7,533 nt of DNA. It comes from Thalassospiraceae bacterium (GTDB taxonomy: Bacteria > Pseudomonadota > Alphaproteobacteria > Rhodospirillales > Magnetovibrionaceae). This document shows positions 1 to 5,899 of the stretch, in pieces (the stretch's first letter is position 1; each line of letters begins with the position of its first letter). Made by a program: the position numbers and the translations under genes. The DNA lies in assembly GCA_030637205.1 (NCBI GenBank), contig DAOVVL010000082.1, positions 1 through 7,533 on the forward strand. Reading direction: 5' to 3'. The notes under the pieces were generated by a model that saw only the letters and a program-made list of their open reading frames with translations, was not told the origin of the DNA and did no database searches.

Positions 1-57
1 CTGAAAAGCAGCTTCCAGGCTGTCCGGCGTATGATAGGTGAACTTTGCGGGCTTCAT
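1..57 (-). CDS. FAD-binding subunit of a molybdenum hydroxylase (CoxM/XdhB type), N-terminal fragment
   Basis: Only the first 19 codons are in the window, reading MKPAKFTYHTPDSLEAAFQ. This matches the conserved opening of the FAD-binding middle subunit of xanthine dehydrogenase/CO dehydrogenase-like molybdenum hydroxylases, which typically begin MKPxxFxYxxPxSLxEAL. In that family the subunit passes electrons from the molybdopterin subunit via [2Fe-2S] centres to FAD in the cytoplasm. The ATG is preceded by AGGTG at a normal distance, and it starts 12 nt after the ABC ATPase stop codon, so the two genes are almost certainly co-transcribed. The rest of the gene, and probably the [2Fe-2S] and molybdopterin subunits, would lie to the left of the window. 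The call rests on a short peptide: the reading frame and start are clear, the family assignment is likely but not certain, and the substrate is unknown. Confidence 0.7.
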   Translation of the reverse strand, partial: MKPAKFTYHTPDSLEAAFQ

Positions 58-69
58 GCGGGCACCTCA

Positions 70-1167
70 TCAGTCCCACAACAAGGAAAGTCCAGTTTCC
101 TTGTCAAATACATGCAGACGGTTGCGATTAATCTCCAGCGATACGCTATCGCCATCCTTGTGGCGGTGTTCCTTGCCCAGGCGGAAGAAAACCTCGATGC
201 CTTCTAAGGTCATACTAAGGTACTGCTCCGATCCCATGGGCAACACCGTGTTGACGGTACCGCTGACTGCCGATCCGGGTTGGGCGTCGCCCCGCTCGTT
301 TACATCTTCTGGCCGGATGCCAAGGATTACGGTTTTGCCTGCATGTTGAGCCAGCTTGTCCTTCATCTCAGCGGGGAAGGTCATGAAGAAGCTGCCCTTT
401 TTAAAAACGATCTTGTCGCCATCGGTGGTCAGTTCGCCCTCCAGCAGGTTGATGGGCGGGCTGCCGAGGAACGAAGCGACAAAGAGGTTGGTGGGTTTTT
501 CGTAAATTTCGTCCGGCGTACCAATCTGTTGCACCACGCCATCCTTCATCACCACGATGCGGTCGGCCAGCGTAAGGGCCTCGGCCTGGTCGTGGGTTAC
601 ATAGACAAAGGTGGTTTGCATGCTGTGGTGAAGTTGTTTGATTTCGGCACGCATGGAGATACGCAAGGCCGCATCAAGGTTGGAAAGTGGCTCATCCATC
701 AGAAATACAGATGGCTGGCGCACCATGGCGCGGCCCAAGGCAACGCGCTGGCGCTGGCCACCGGATAGCTGGCTGGGTAGGCGATCGAGCAGAGGCTCAA
801 TATGAAGGCGCTCTGCCGCATCGTTGACCCGGCGACCAATCTCGGCCTTGTCGTATTTGCGCATCTTGAGACCGAACGCGATATTTTCAAACACGTTCTT
901 ATGCGGATACAAAGCATAGCTCTGGAACACCATCGCCACATCGCGGATGTGTGGCGGCATGAAATTAACGATCTGCTCGTCGAAATAGATGTCGCCTTTG
1001 GAAAGCTCTTCCAGTCCGGCAATCATGTTAAGCGTCGTCGTCTTGCCACAACCGCTGGGGCCGAGCAGAACCAGAAATTCCTTATCCTTGATCTCAAGGT
1101 TCAGGTTATCGACAGCCTTAACCGGGCCGTAGAACTTGGTGACGTTTTCAAAAAGTATGCGCGCCAT
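70..1167 (-). CDS. ABC transporter ATP-binding protein, MalK/UgpC type
   Basis: This 365-residue cytoplasmic ATPase powers the importer formed with the two upstream permeases. Visible motifs are Walker A GPSGCGKT (36-43), the Q-loop at Q82, signature LSGGQRQR (134-141), Walker B VFLMDE (154-159), the D-loop SNLD (162-165) and the switch histidine H192 in THDQ. A C-terminal regulatory TOBE/OB-fold region follows from about residue 237, including GIRPEDV (283-289), which is standard for the MalK/UgpC/MsmX group; the length is also typical. The start ATG lies 9 nt after the preceding permease stop, and its ribosome site AAGGA overlaps that TAA stop, showing translational linkage. Proteins of this group are often auto-named as glycerol-3-phosphate importers (UgpC), but the ATPase does not set specificity, so no substrate is claimed. 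Confidence 0.95.
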   Translation of the reverse strand: MARILFENVTKFYGPVKAVDNLNLEIKDKEFLVLLGPSGCGKTTTLNMIAGLEELSKGDIYFDEQIVNFMPPHIRDVAMVFQSYALYPHKNVFENIAFGLKMRKYDKAEIGRRVNDAAERLHIEPLLDRLPSQLSGGQRQRVALGRAMVRQPSVFLMDEPLSNLDAALRISMRAEIKQLHHSMQTTFVYVTHDQAEALTLADRIVVMKDGVVQQIGTPDEIYEKPTNLFVASFLGSPPINLLEGELTTDGDKIVFKKGSFFMTFPAEMKDKLAQHAGKTVILGIRPEDVNERGDAQPGSAVSGTVNTVLPMGSEQYLSMTLEGIEVFFRLGKEHRHKDGDSVSLEINRNRLHVFDKETGLSLLWD

Positions 1168-1176
1168 GGTGGGTCC

Positions 1177-2139
1177 TTAACCTTTGACCGCACCGGCGGT
1201 AAGACCGGAAACGATGTAGCGTTCAAAAAATATTGCGATAATGACCGGCGGTATAATCGCGACGACACCAGCTGCGTTGATAAACGAAAAGCTGATCGTG
1301 AAGTCGGACGTAAACGAGGCCACGATGATGGGAAGCGTTTGCGAGGCGATGGTTTGAGTGAACATCAAGGCCAGCAAGAACTCGTTCCAACTGGCGAGAA
1401 ATGCAAAAAGTGTCACGGCTACCAGTGAGGGCACCGCCAGCGGCAAAAATATGTTGATCATGGTCTGAAAGCGCGAACAGCCGTCAACGCGTGCCGCCTT
1501 GTCCAGTTCGTCGGGCAGTGATTCAAAATAACTGACGAGGATAAACACCGTAAATGGCACGGTGATCGCCAGATAAGTGATGATCAGCGACATCACATGA
1601 TCCAGCAGCCCGAGGTTCTTGATGACCAGGAAGAACGGCACCACCAAGGCGATGTCGGGGATTACCCGCGTGGTCAAGATGGTATAGATCGACGCTTGTC
1701 GGCCCCAGAACCTGATTTTGGCCATGGCGTATGCGGCGGGAATGCCGACCAGCAGGTTCAAAATTACCACTGAAACTGAAACGATAAAGCTGTTCCACAT
1801 GGATGGCAGCAGATCCTTGGCGGTAGACGGGATATACCCGCCCGCGGCAGGGTCGACCGTGCGCCTGGTTTCGTAGGTTACTTCTTCAAATTCCTGAAAA
1901 AAGATGGCGTCGAAGTTTTCCAGCGTAGGTTCCTGCGGAATCCAATGCGGCGGCACCGAAACGATCTCGACTTCGGACTGGAACGACGAAGACACAAGCC
2001 ATGCGACAGGTGCCAGCACATAGATCAAAATCACCATTGTGGCGGTAAAAATAGCGATGGATCGGCCGCGCTCAGACCATACTGACTTGGTGCGGTATTT
2101 TTCCGATCCCCGTTCAAAAGTGGTGGGCTGGATGCTCAT
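1177..2139 (-). CDS. ABC transporter inner-membrane permease, MalG/UgpE type
   Basis: This 320-residue polytopic permease is the second membrane subunit of the importer. About six hydrophobic segments are visible (roughly 28-52, 117-140, 152-176, 184-204, 236-258 and 287-305). The cytoplasmic EAA loop that docks on the ATPase is at about 206-235 (ESLPDELDKAARVDG, then FLPLAVPS). The C-terminus ERYIVSGLTAGAVKG is a hallmark of the MalG family. Its ATG is 3 nt after the stop of the other permease, with AAAGGA inside the end of that gene as ribosome site, so the two are translationally coupled. It is longer than the usual 270-290 residues, mainly because of an acidic/polar stretch at about 80-113 between TM1 and TM2, on the predicted periplasmic side. 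That insertion could contact the binding protein; this is inference. Confidence 0.93.
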   Translation of the reverse strand: MSIQPTTFERGSEKYRTKSVWSERGRSIAIFTATMVILIYVLAPVAWLVSSSFQSEVEIVSVPPHWIPQEPTLENFDAIFFQEFEEVTYETRRTVDPAAGGYIPSTAKDLLPSMWNSFIVSVSVVILNLLVGIPAAYAMAKIRFWGRQASIYTILTTRVIPDIALVVPFFLVIKNLGLLDHVMSLIITYLAITVPFTVFILVSYFESLPDELDKAARVDGCSRFQTMINIFLPLAVPSLVAVTLFAFLASWNEFLLALMFTQTIASQTLPIIVASFTSDFTISFSFINAAGVVAIIPPVIIAIFFERYIVSGLTAGAVKG

Positions 2140-2142
2140 TGA

Positions 2143-3057
2143 TTAAATCCTTTTGCCCAGACTTTTAATGATGGCGTAAGCCAGTGCGAAGGTGACGATC
2201 GCCAGGATATAGGACATGGCGCTGCCGGTGCCAAACGAAAGGTTGCGGAAGGTTTCGACATAAATCTGCCACGACACAACGTGCGATGCATCTGCCGGGC
2301 CGCCCTCGGTCAGCAGGAAGAACAGGTCGAAATGTCGGATCGCCATCATGGTTTCATAAATCAGCACCAGCATAAATCCGGGTTTAAGCGAGGGCAGGGT
2401 TATGTGTACAAAGCGTTGGATCACGTTGGCGCCGTCAACTTTGGCAGCGCGATAAAGGTCGGCCGGGATTGATTTCATGGTCACCAAAATCAAGATCGCC
2501 GCCAGTGGCACTTCCTTCCACACAAATGCATTGGCGATCAGTGGGATGGTTTTGTCGGGATCGCCCAGCCAGACGGTATATTTTTCAATGATGCCCAGCT
2601 GTTTCAGCAACCCGTTCAGCGCGCCATAGCCAGAATCGTAAATCCATTTCCACAACAGGCCGTTAGCAACGGTTGGTATCGCCCATGGGATCAGGATCAT
2701 GGCGCTGACGAAGCGTCGTCCGCGGAACGTTTCGTTCAATAACAAAGAGATCATGGTTGCAATCAACAAGATGGCAACAACTGACATCAGTGTGAAAGAA
2801 ACTGTTCTATACACAGATTCGATAAACAGTTCATCGGTCAGAATCTCGACATAGTTATCAAACCATACGAACGGAACCTGGTGAGGGCGCGTCAGCTTGA
2901 GTTTAAAAAAACTGGTGTAAAGGGAATAAAGAATGGGAAAAACCGCGACGAGGGCCAATACCGTCATCACGGGTAAAATAAACAGGCCAGCGCTGCGCGC
3001 TTCATAATTGAACCGCAGCGCCAACCGGTATTTTAAGCTTGGTTTGTTTTCAGACAT
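2143..3057 (-). CDS. ABC transporter inner-membrane permease, MalF/UgpA type
   Basis: This 304-residue permease is the first membrane subunit of the importer. Hydrophobic segments are seen at about 22-51, 86-107, 114-136, 171-194, 226-250 and 279-300. The EAA loop is at about 197-226 (IPADLYRAAKVDGAN, then HITLPSLKP), followed by LLTEGGPADAS (248-258), a conserved motif of the MalF/UgpA subfamily. The start is uncertain. The ATG at 3057 is chosen because GAGAG precedes it by 4 nt and family members usually begin close to TM1. An in-frame GTG at 3081 would add eight residues but has no recognisable ribosome site. It follows the binding-protein gene after a gap containing a strong hairpin, and precedes the MalG-type permease by 3 nt. 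It is not homologous enough by eye to a characterised transporter to name the solute. Confidence 0.92.
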   Translation of the reverse strand: MSENKPSLKYRLALRFNYEARSAGLFILPVMTVLALVAVFPILYSLYTSFFKLKLTRPHQVPFVWFDNYVEILTDELFIESVYRTVSFTLMSVVAILLIATMISLLLNETFRGRRFVSAMILIPWAIPTVANGLLWKWIYDSGYGALNGLLKQLGIIEKYTVWLGDPDKTIPLIANAFVWKEVPLAAILILVTMKSIPADLYRAAKVDGANVIQRFVHITLPSLKPGFMLVLIYETMMAIRHFDLFFLLTEGGPADASHVVSWQIYVETFRNLSFGTGSAMSYILAIVTFALAYAIIKSLGKRI

Positions 3058-3120
3058 CACGCTCTCGGTATCAACCGTCACGGGCCGGTGACTATCGCGA
3101 TATAAGGAACAAAGAAAAGG

Positions 3121-3155
3121 TCCGGCCGCCCAACAGTATATGCGGGGCGGCCGGA
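3121..3155 (-). terminator. GC-rich intercistronic hairpin (partial terminator or mRNA-stabilising stem)
   Basis: A perfect 11-bp inverted repeat, TCCGGCCGCCC at 3121-3131 and GGGCGGCCGGA at 3145-3155, encloses a 13-nt loop. In the transcript the stem begins 13 nt after the binding-protein stop codon and is followed by the U-rich run CCUUUUCUUUGUU. The position, between a binding-protein gene and its permease genes, matches intercistronic hairpins known from operons such as malE-malF, where they help the binding protein accumulate above the membrane subunits. The interrupted U tract suggests partial rather than complete termination. The structure is seen directly; the function is inferred. 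Confidence 0.65.
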
Positions 3156-3168
3156 TCGTTTCAGCGCT

Positions 3169-4506
3169 TTAGCTGAATTCTTTCTTCAGGCTGTTCCACT
3201 TATCGCCGGCCTTTTTCATGGCGTCCTCGGCGCTGGCCTGGCCGAGAATGGCTGCCTGCCATGCCGAAGCATGGGTTTCCTGCCATTCGCCATACCACGG
3301 CGTCACGACGTCCGATTTCAGCGCCAGCGCTTGCTGGGCCTTGATCATATCGACGTCGGCATAGCTGTTGTATGACGCTTGAACGTCCTTGTCGTCAAAC
3401 AACGGCTTGACGCCGAAGCCCGCACCGATGTCGGTAAACAAGTACTTCTGGAACTTATATTCGCCGTTGGCACGACCCCCGAACCATTCGATCAACTTGG
3501 CGGTGCGTTCGGCGTGTGCCTGGTTGGCGGCGGTGGCGGCGCTCATGCCGTGGAAACGCATCCAACCGACCGTGTTGTGTTTGCCGTTATCGCCACTGGG
3601 CATCAGCACCTGTTTGCAACGCCCAGCAATCTGCGACTGCTTGGGATCATTGATGGGGCGCATGCGGTATTTGGGTTCCAGCGCAAAGGCGTGATTGCCG
3701 GACTGGAATGCTTTCAGGCCGGTTAGTTCGCCGATTTCGACACATGCGGGCGAAACAATCTTGTGCTTGTGCACGGCATCGATCACCCACTGCAGTGCCT
3801 TGATGGCACCTTCGGTCGGTGACTGCATGGCGGCATTGCCTTTTTCGTCGGTGAAACGACCGCCGTGGGAATAAACCATGGCAGCCAAGAAGTTCATCAG
3901 CCAGCTTTCGTTGGCCAGAGCCAACATCAGCGGGTATTCGGAAATTCCCGCAGCCTTGATCTTCAGGCACTGCTCTGTGACCTCGTCCCAGGTGGTCGGC
4001 GGGCTGCTGATGCCTGCTTTCTTCAGGGCCTGTTCGTCATAAAGAAACGCCATGAAATCGGTGTAGTAGGTGAGACCATATTGCTGACCCTTGTAAGTCA
4101 TGGAATCATTGCAGAAGTCTTCGGCTTCATCGTTGTATTTCATAAGGTTATCGAATTTGTTGATCGGTGCGATCCAGCCTGCATCGACGAATTCCGGCAG
4201 CCATGCATCCGATACCCACATCATGTCGAGCGGCGCACCGCCGACAAACTTGGTGATGATGTTATCGCGGTAGTTGGCCCACGGCGCATTGGCGTAGTTT
4301 ACATCAATGCCAATGGATTTCTCGAATTCGGCGACATGGCTTTTTACCAGATCGACAGCCGCCGACCATGCCATGAAGTTGACGGTGTTGCTTGCTGCAA
4401 AGGCCTGATTAAACAGGCCGCTGGTGCCCAGTGCCCCGACGGCGCCGGCAGCGGCGGAAACTTTAAGGAACTCGCGGCGGGCGAGTTTGCTCACGCGTTT
4501 GGTCAT
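3169..4506 (-). CDS. ABC transporter extracellular solute-binding protein, family 1, Tat-exported
   Basis: This 445-residue periplasmic protein captures the solute and delivers it to the permease pair. The N-terminus carries a twin-arginine signal: R10 R11 in ARREFLK, then a weakly hydrophobic Ala/Gly-rich stretch (16-31) and a likely signal peptidase site after AFA (37). The mature part has family 1 (MalE/UgpB-like) features, including YGLTYYTDFMAFLYDEQAL (143-161) followed by AGISSPPTTWDEV, and PWYGEWQE near the C-terminus. The length fits the family. The ATG at 4506 has the ribosome site AAAGGGG 7 nt upstream. It is the first gene of the apparent operon and lies behind the promoter and palindromic operator at 4589-4629. 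Tat export is less common than Sec export in this family. The ligand is not identifiable; the family includes sugar, polyol and glycerol-phosphate binders, while the downstream oxidoreductase gene hints at something else. Confidence 0.93.
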   Translation of the reverse strand: MTKRVSKLARREFLKVSAAAGAVGALGTSGLFNQAFAASNTVNFMAWSAAVDLVKSHVAEFEKSIGIDVNYANAPWANYRDNIITKFVGGAPLDMMWVSDAWLPEFVDAGWIAPINKFDNLMKYNDEAEDFCNDSMTYKGQQYGLTYYTDFMAFLYDEQALKKAGISSPPTTWDEVTEQCLKIKAAGISEYPLMLALANESWLMNFLAAMVYSHGGRFTDEKGNAAMQSPTEGAIKALQWVIDAVHKHKIVSPACVEIGELTGLKAFQSGNHAFALEPKYRMRPINDPKQSQIAGRCKQVLMPSGDNGKHNTVGWMRFHGMSAATAANQAHAERTAKLIEWFGGRANGEYKFQKYLFTDIGAGFGVKPLFDDKDVQASYNSYADVDMIKAQQALALKSDVVTPWYGEWQETHASAWQAAILGQASAEDAMKKAGDKWNSLKKEFS

Positions 4507-4588
4507 TTTTTTACCCCTTTGATGTGTTCTTAATGGTTGCCTCCCCGGAAACGGCCGCCATGAAAATAGCTGCCGAAAAGGGACTAAA

Positions 4589-4617
4589 ACGGTATCAGGG
4601 CGTTCCTAAGTCGTCAA
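4589..4617 (-). promoter_or_regulatory. Predicted sigma-70-type promoter of the transporter operon
   Basis: Reading the minus strand, TTGACG (4617-4612) is followed after exactly 17 bp by TACCGT (4594-4589). The -35 matches consensus at five of six positions; the -10 is weak (three of six). The -35 lies inside the palindromic operator, so a bound repressor would block RNA polymerase. The implied leader before the binding-protein ATG is about 75 nt and shows no obvious riboswitch-like structure. Confidence 0.5.
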
Positions 4618-4629
4618 CTGACGACTTAG
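4606..4629. promoter_or_regulatory. Palindromic operator 1, predicted TetR-family binding site upstream of the transporter operon
   Basis: This is a perfect 24-bp palindrome: arms CTAAGTCGTCA (4606-4616) and TGACGACTTAG (4619-4629) around the two central bases AC. Its core GTCGTCAACTGACGAC differs at one central base from the palindrome in the tetR upstream region (5466-5481). It overlaps the -35 box of the transporter promoter and sits about 110 bp upstream of the binding-protein start. Size and symmetry fit a TetR-family operator, and the adjacent TetR protein is the obvious candidate ligand. The lack of a U tract and the exact match to the second site argue against a terminator. Confidence 0.8.
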
Positions 4630-4730
4630 CAATCAGAGATGATTTTCAAGGGGGGTGGGCTGTTTGCGGCCAAGACGCGTGCAGATGGACGGGCTGGTCC
4701 CTTGATTTCACATCTATTTTTGGTGCCGGG

Positions 4731-5411
4731 TCAGTCAGCGCCGTGCTTTGTTGTAATCGGTAGTCCAGCCAAAAAGGTTTGCACATAGACCTTGATCATG
4801 TCGGTGTGTGGAATCTTGTGCGGCCCATGATAGATGTGGCGGCGGATGGCCAGGTGCGAAATTGCACCATGCAGGGTCCAGCCCAATTCTCGTTTGAAAT
4901 CAGGGTTTTCGGGCGGCGATATTTTCAATTCCAGCGCCGCCTCGTCGACAATGGTGTCGAGCAATTTGGTGATAATGGAGGAAATATAATTGGGCGCCAT
5001 ATCGCCTTCAGCCAGCGCAGAATAGAGAAAAAGCCTAAGCCACCTGCGGGTTAGCAGCTTCTCATAGTAATCGGAATAAAACTCAATCAGGCGCGTTTCC
5101 ATCGATTTGTCACGATTTGTCAGGTCGCCAAACCATTCGCCTTCAAAGGGGCCGAGGATGGTTCGCGCATAGACTTCGGCCAATAACGCGGCCTTGGTTG
5201 GAAAAAACCGGTACAGCAGGCGCTGGGAAATGCCACAGGCGGCGGCGAGTGAGCGGGTTTGCCCCGTCAGCCCGTATTCGGAAAAAAATTCAGCCGCCTG
5301 GGTCAGGATTTGCTCACGCCGTTCGGCATGCGGCATGCGTTTGGCTCTTTTGGCCGGGGCCTTTGATAGCGACTTCTTGTCTTGTTTCAGCTTGGTCGAT
5401 CGGGCGCGCAT
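4731..5411 (-). CDS. TetR/AcrR-family transcriptional regulator
   Basis: This 226-residue DNA-binding protein has a TetR N-terminal domain at about residues 28-85. The helix-turn-helix is in TRSLAAACGISQRLLYRFFP (52-71), followed by TKAALLAEVY. The C-terminal, mostly helical part (about 95-220) would bind the inducer and dimerise; no specific ligand family was recognised. The first 26 residues are a basic Lys/Arg-rich extension, which could add DNA contacts. The ATG at 5411 is supported by GAGGGGG about 10 nt upstream and by a promoter just before it; Met26 is an alternative start. The gene lies between two nearly identical palindromes, one overlapping its own promoter and one at the transporter promoter, so autoregulation and repression of the transporter operon are inferred. 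It is divergent from the NIPSNAP gene. Confidence 0.93.
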   Translation of the reverse strand: MRARSTKLKQDKKSLSKAPAKRAKRMPHAERREQILTQAAEFFSEYGLTGQTRSLAAACGISQRLLYRFFPTKAALLAEVYARTILGPFEGEWFGDLTNRDKSMETRLIEFYSDYYEKLLTRRWLRLFLYSALAEGDMAPNYISSIITKLLDTIVDEAALELKISPPENPDFKRELGWTLHGAISHLAIRRHIYHGPHKIPHTDMIKVYVQTFLAGLPITTKHGAD

Positions 5412-5444
5412 GACTTCAGTTCCCCCTCATAGCAGCACGGCCTT

Positions 5445-5473
5445 ATTCTGAACAATTCTAAGTAAGTCGTCAA
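5445..5473 (-). promoter_or_regulatory. Predicted sigma-70-type promoter of the tetR gene
   Basis: On the minus strand TTGACG (5473-5468) is separated by 17 bp from CAGAAT (5450-5445), which matches four of six -10 consensus bases. The -35 box is one half of the palindromic operator, which implies repression by its own product. The implied leader to the ATG at 5411 is short, roughly 25-30 nt. Confidence 0.6.
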
Positions 5474-5481
5474 TTGACGAC
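5466..5481. promoter_or_regulatory. Palindromic operator 2, predicted TetR-family binding site between tetR and the NIPSNAP gene
   Basis: GTCGTCAATTGACGAC is a perfect 16-bp palindrome, identical to the core of operator 1 except for T in place of C at one central base. The upstream flank TAA is also shared. Its centre is about 62 bp from the tetR start and 75 bp from the NIPSNAP start. Because the core is symmetric, TTGACG is present on both strands. The minus-strand copy has a good -10 partner; the plus-strand copy (5474-5479) does not have a convincing one at 16-18 bp, so the plus-strand promoter is not placed. Confidence 0.8.
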
Positions 5482-5548
5482 AAAATATCTTCCGATTCGC
5501 CCCGCCTTGGGCGTAAGATGTCGTACATTTTACAAAGGAACATGATCC

Positions 5549-5857
5549 ATGATCTACGAACATCGGACCTATCGCGTCCAGCCGGGAACGTTACCTGAAT
5601 TCATGAAGCTTTATAACGATCACGTTTTTCCGGTGATCAGCAAGTATGCCAAGCTGAACGGCGCGTGGGCGACTGAATCGGGTACGCTCAACTCAGCCGT
5701 GTTCGTGTGGGGATATGATGACTTTGGCCACCGCACCGATCAGCGCGCCAAGCTTGCTGCAGACCCCGAATGGGGGCCGGCGGTCAGCAAGATCGTTCCG
5801 TTCCTGGTGCATCAGGAAAGTTTTTTCATGAACCCTGCACCCTTCATGCCCGAATAG
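5549..5857 (+). CDS. NIPSNAP family protein
   Basis: This complete small protein of 102 residues has a NIPSNAP-type ferredoxin-like alpha+beta fold. The N-terminus MIYEHRTYRVQPGTLPEFMK is the typical first strand and helix. It is followed by a GAWATESGTLNSAVFVWGYD segment (about 38-57) and the R-x-KLAADPEW (about 65-74) seen in bacterial members. The family belongs to the dimeric alpha-beta barrel superfamily with small monooxygenase-like proteins; no enzyme activity is firmly established for most bacterial members. There is no signal peptide, so it is predicted cytoplasmic. The ribosome site AAAGGAA lies 8 nt before the ATG at 5549. The nearby ATG at 5542 is out of frame and too close to that site. 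It is divergent from tetR and shares operator 2, so co-regulation with the transporter operon is likely. A role in processing the imported compound is speculation. Confidence 0.9.
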   Translation: MIYEHRTYRVQPGTLPEFMKLYNDHVFPVISKYAKLNGAWATESGTLNSAVFVWGYDDFGHRTDQRAKLAADPEWGPAVSKIVPFLVHQESFFMNPAPFMPE

Positions 5858-5882
5858 GCCCGCCATCCATCATGCCTGAATA
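5844..5882. repeat. Short imperfect direct repeat at the 3' end of the NIPSNAP gene
   Basis: TCATGCCCGAATA (5844-5856) recurs as TCATGCCTGAATA (5870-5882), 26 nt apart, with one mismatch. The first copy encodes the end of the NIPSNAP protein (Met-Pro-Glu-stop); the second lies in the intergenic gap in another frame. It may be a small tandem duplication or chance. No mobile-element remnant is attached. Confidence 0.3.
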
Positions 5883-5899
5883 AGGATAAGGGCGGACGT

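Noticed and set aside
70..1167. Naming the importer as a glycerol-3-phosphate (Ugp) or maltose system from the ATPase similarity.
   Set aside because: The ATPase and permease motifs are shared across the whole family and do not determine the solute, and the gene context points away from a simple sugar operon.
3865..4533. Long plus-strand open frame (222 codons) antisense to the binding-protein gene; similar long antisense frames occur opposite the ATPase and the amidohydrolase.
   Set aside because: These are shadows of strongly coding minus-strand genes in moderately GC-rich DNA. They show no recognisable domains and lack ribosome sites.
4646..4705. Inverted repeat TCAAGGG / CCCTTGA downstream of the tetR stop.
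   Set aside because: The arms are 7 bp around a loop of about 46 nt, with no T tract following on the minus strand. It is not convincing as a tetR terminator.
4524..4763. Plus-strand open frame of 79 codons in the gap between the transporter operon and tetR.
   Set aside because: It runs through the transporter promoter and operator and overlaps the tetR 3' end. It has no ribosome site and its composition is not protein-like, so it is a chance frame.
5520..5525. Possible third half-site GTCGTA in the NIPSNAP leader.
   Set aside because: There is no second inverted half at the right spacing, and a 5-base match is expected by chance.
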